A stretch of 13,327 bases of DNA from positions 1 through 13,327 of the forward strand of contig DASZPL010000053.1 in the NCBI GenBank assembly GCA_035550315.1, written 5' to 3'. Below the pieces are notes generated by a model. That model did no database searches, was not told where the DNA came from, and saw only the letters and a list, made by a program, of their open reading frames with translations. Below are positions 13,129 through 13,327 of this stretch, piece by piece (within the stretch, counting starts at the first letter, position 1; each line of letters opens with the position of its first letter). The position numbers and the translations under genes are program-made. This DNA is from DASZPL01 sp035550315 (GTDB lineage Bacteria > Actinomycetota > Actinomycetes > JAFAQI01).

Positions 13129-13193
13129 GCCGGAGGCGAGGCGGAGCCTTGCCTCCGACCGCTGTAGGGCGGTGGGCGGGGTGGCGGACGTGA
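13125..13193 (+). other. 22-codon mini-ORF between the glycosyltransferase and the next gene
   Basis: ATG 13125 overlaps the glycosyltransferase stop (ATGA) and has GGGAGG (13112-13117) 7 bases upstream, the best ribosome site in this part. The frame encodes MSRRRGGALPPTAVGRWAGW plus two residues and ends with TGA 13191-13193, which overlaps GTG 13190 of the next gene. It may be a coupling leader peptide, or the remains of an original start displaced by the hairpin at 13131-13157. A product with its own function is unlikely. Confidence 0.3.
13131..13157 (+). repeat. Palindromic hairpin, 12-bp stem (REP-like element or terminator)
   Basis: Bases 13131-13142 pair with 13146-13157 over 12 positions (11 Watson-Crick, one G-T), with the three-base loop GGA. 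It begins 3 bases after the glycosyltransferase stop. No T-tract follows, so it could be an actinobacterial terminator without U-tail, an mRNA-stabilising structure or a dispersed palindromic repeat. Its GGCGGAGCC core recurs at 13208-13216 in a second, shorter hairpin. Confidence 0.6.
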
Positions 13194-13327
13194 GCGGCGA
13201 AGGGCGGGCGGAGCCGCTCGCCGTCCTGGTGGCACCGATCGCGGCGGTCGGCGCGCTGGTGCTGCTGATCGCCGTCGGCGCGGTGACCGGCGCCACCGCG
13301 AAGTCACCGCCGCCGGCGGCCGGCCGC
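13190..13327 (+). CDS. N-terminus of a membrane-anchored protein, 3'-truncated (possibly DUF5719 family)
   Basis: The frame is open to the window end, giving 46 residues. A short charged start (MSGEGRAEP) is followed by one hydrophobic helix (about 10-34, including VGALVLLIAVGAVTG) and a Pro/Ala-rich stretch, as expected of an anchored extracytoplasmic protein. In other actinomycetes the large GT2 gene is followed by a DUF5719 protein with such an N-terminus; this identity is inferred from gene order only, because no diagnostic domain is in view. The start could also be the in-frame GTG at 13181 or 13172. GTG 13190 overlaps the stop of the mini-ORF (GTGA) and has GGTGG 5 bases upstream. Confidence 0.55.
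   Translation, partial: MSGEGRAEPLAVLVAPIAAVGALVLLIAVGAVTGATAKSPPPAAGR

Noticed and set aside
13203..13222. Second hairpin (8-bp stem, loop GAGC) at the start of the last gene.
   Set aside because: It lies within coding sequence of extreme GC content, where such stems arise by chance. Only the shared GGCGGAGCC core makes it notable.
1..13327. Defence island, prophage, biosynthetic island or mobile element.
   Set aside because: There is no integrase, transposase, tRNA end, terminal repeat, restriction or toxin gene, and codon use looks uniform throughout. The window reads as ordinary conserved chromosome.

Overview
This is a very GC-rich stretch that reads as actinomycete chromosome (class Actinomycetes). 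The evidence is a complete coenzyme F420 core set (fbiA, fbiB and a fused fbiC), a WhiB-family regulator, an actinobacterial-type mannose-1-phosphate guanylyltransferase, abundant GTG starts, ATGA stop/start overlaps, and several TANNNT -10 boxes placed 6-7 bases before a start codon (leaderless transcripts). From what I know of actinomycete genomes, linkage of whiB2, fbiA-fbiB and the GDP-mannose pyrophosphorylase gene is conserved in Mycobacterium and Streptomyces. The species cannot be named from this window.

Layout. Bases 1-942 hold the 3' part of a sugar-nucleotide pyrophosphorylase with a hexapeptide-repeat tail. It is followed, with a 4-base ATGA overlap, by an AlkA/HhH-GPD DNA glycosylase (939-1853). 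Next is a two-gene DrrAB-type ABC exporter (ATPase 1882-2868, permease 2865-3734, ATGA overlap). Converging on it, with a 54-base overlap of coding ends, is the minus-strand pair fbiA (5676-4705) and fbiB (4700-3681). fbiC (5700-8222) diverges from fbiA across only 23 bases. Downstream on the plus strand are a coiled-coil protein with a lysine-periodic tail (8233-9501), a whiB2-like gene (9691-9993) behind the best promoter in the window, a 1026-residue membrane glycosyltransferase (10048-13128), and the first 46 codons of a membrane-anchored protein running off the end.

How the genes fit together. FbiC makes the deazaflavin FO. FbiA adds the phospho(enol)lactyl unit and FbiB adds the glutamates. 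The reductase domain normally fused to FbiB in mycobacteria is missing here, and so is the fbiD/cofC gene, so both steps must be supplied from elsewhere. The GDP-mannose enzyme and the membrane glycosyltransferase point to cell-envelope polysaccharide synthesis, and WhiB2 homologues act in septation, so the locus joins envelope/cell-division genes with F420 synthesis.

There is no mobile element, tRNA, rRNA or CRISPR array, and no gene-free stretch longer than 300 bases (the longest is 9502-9690, the whiB promoter and leader). I see no entirely novel multi-gene system. The items most worth a second look are the coiled-coil/lysine-tail protein, the compressed divergent leaderless fbiA/fbiC promoter region, the non-standard FbiB C-terminus, and the hairpin plus mini-ORF at 13125-13193.
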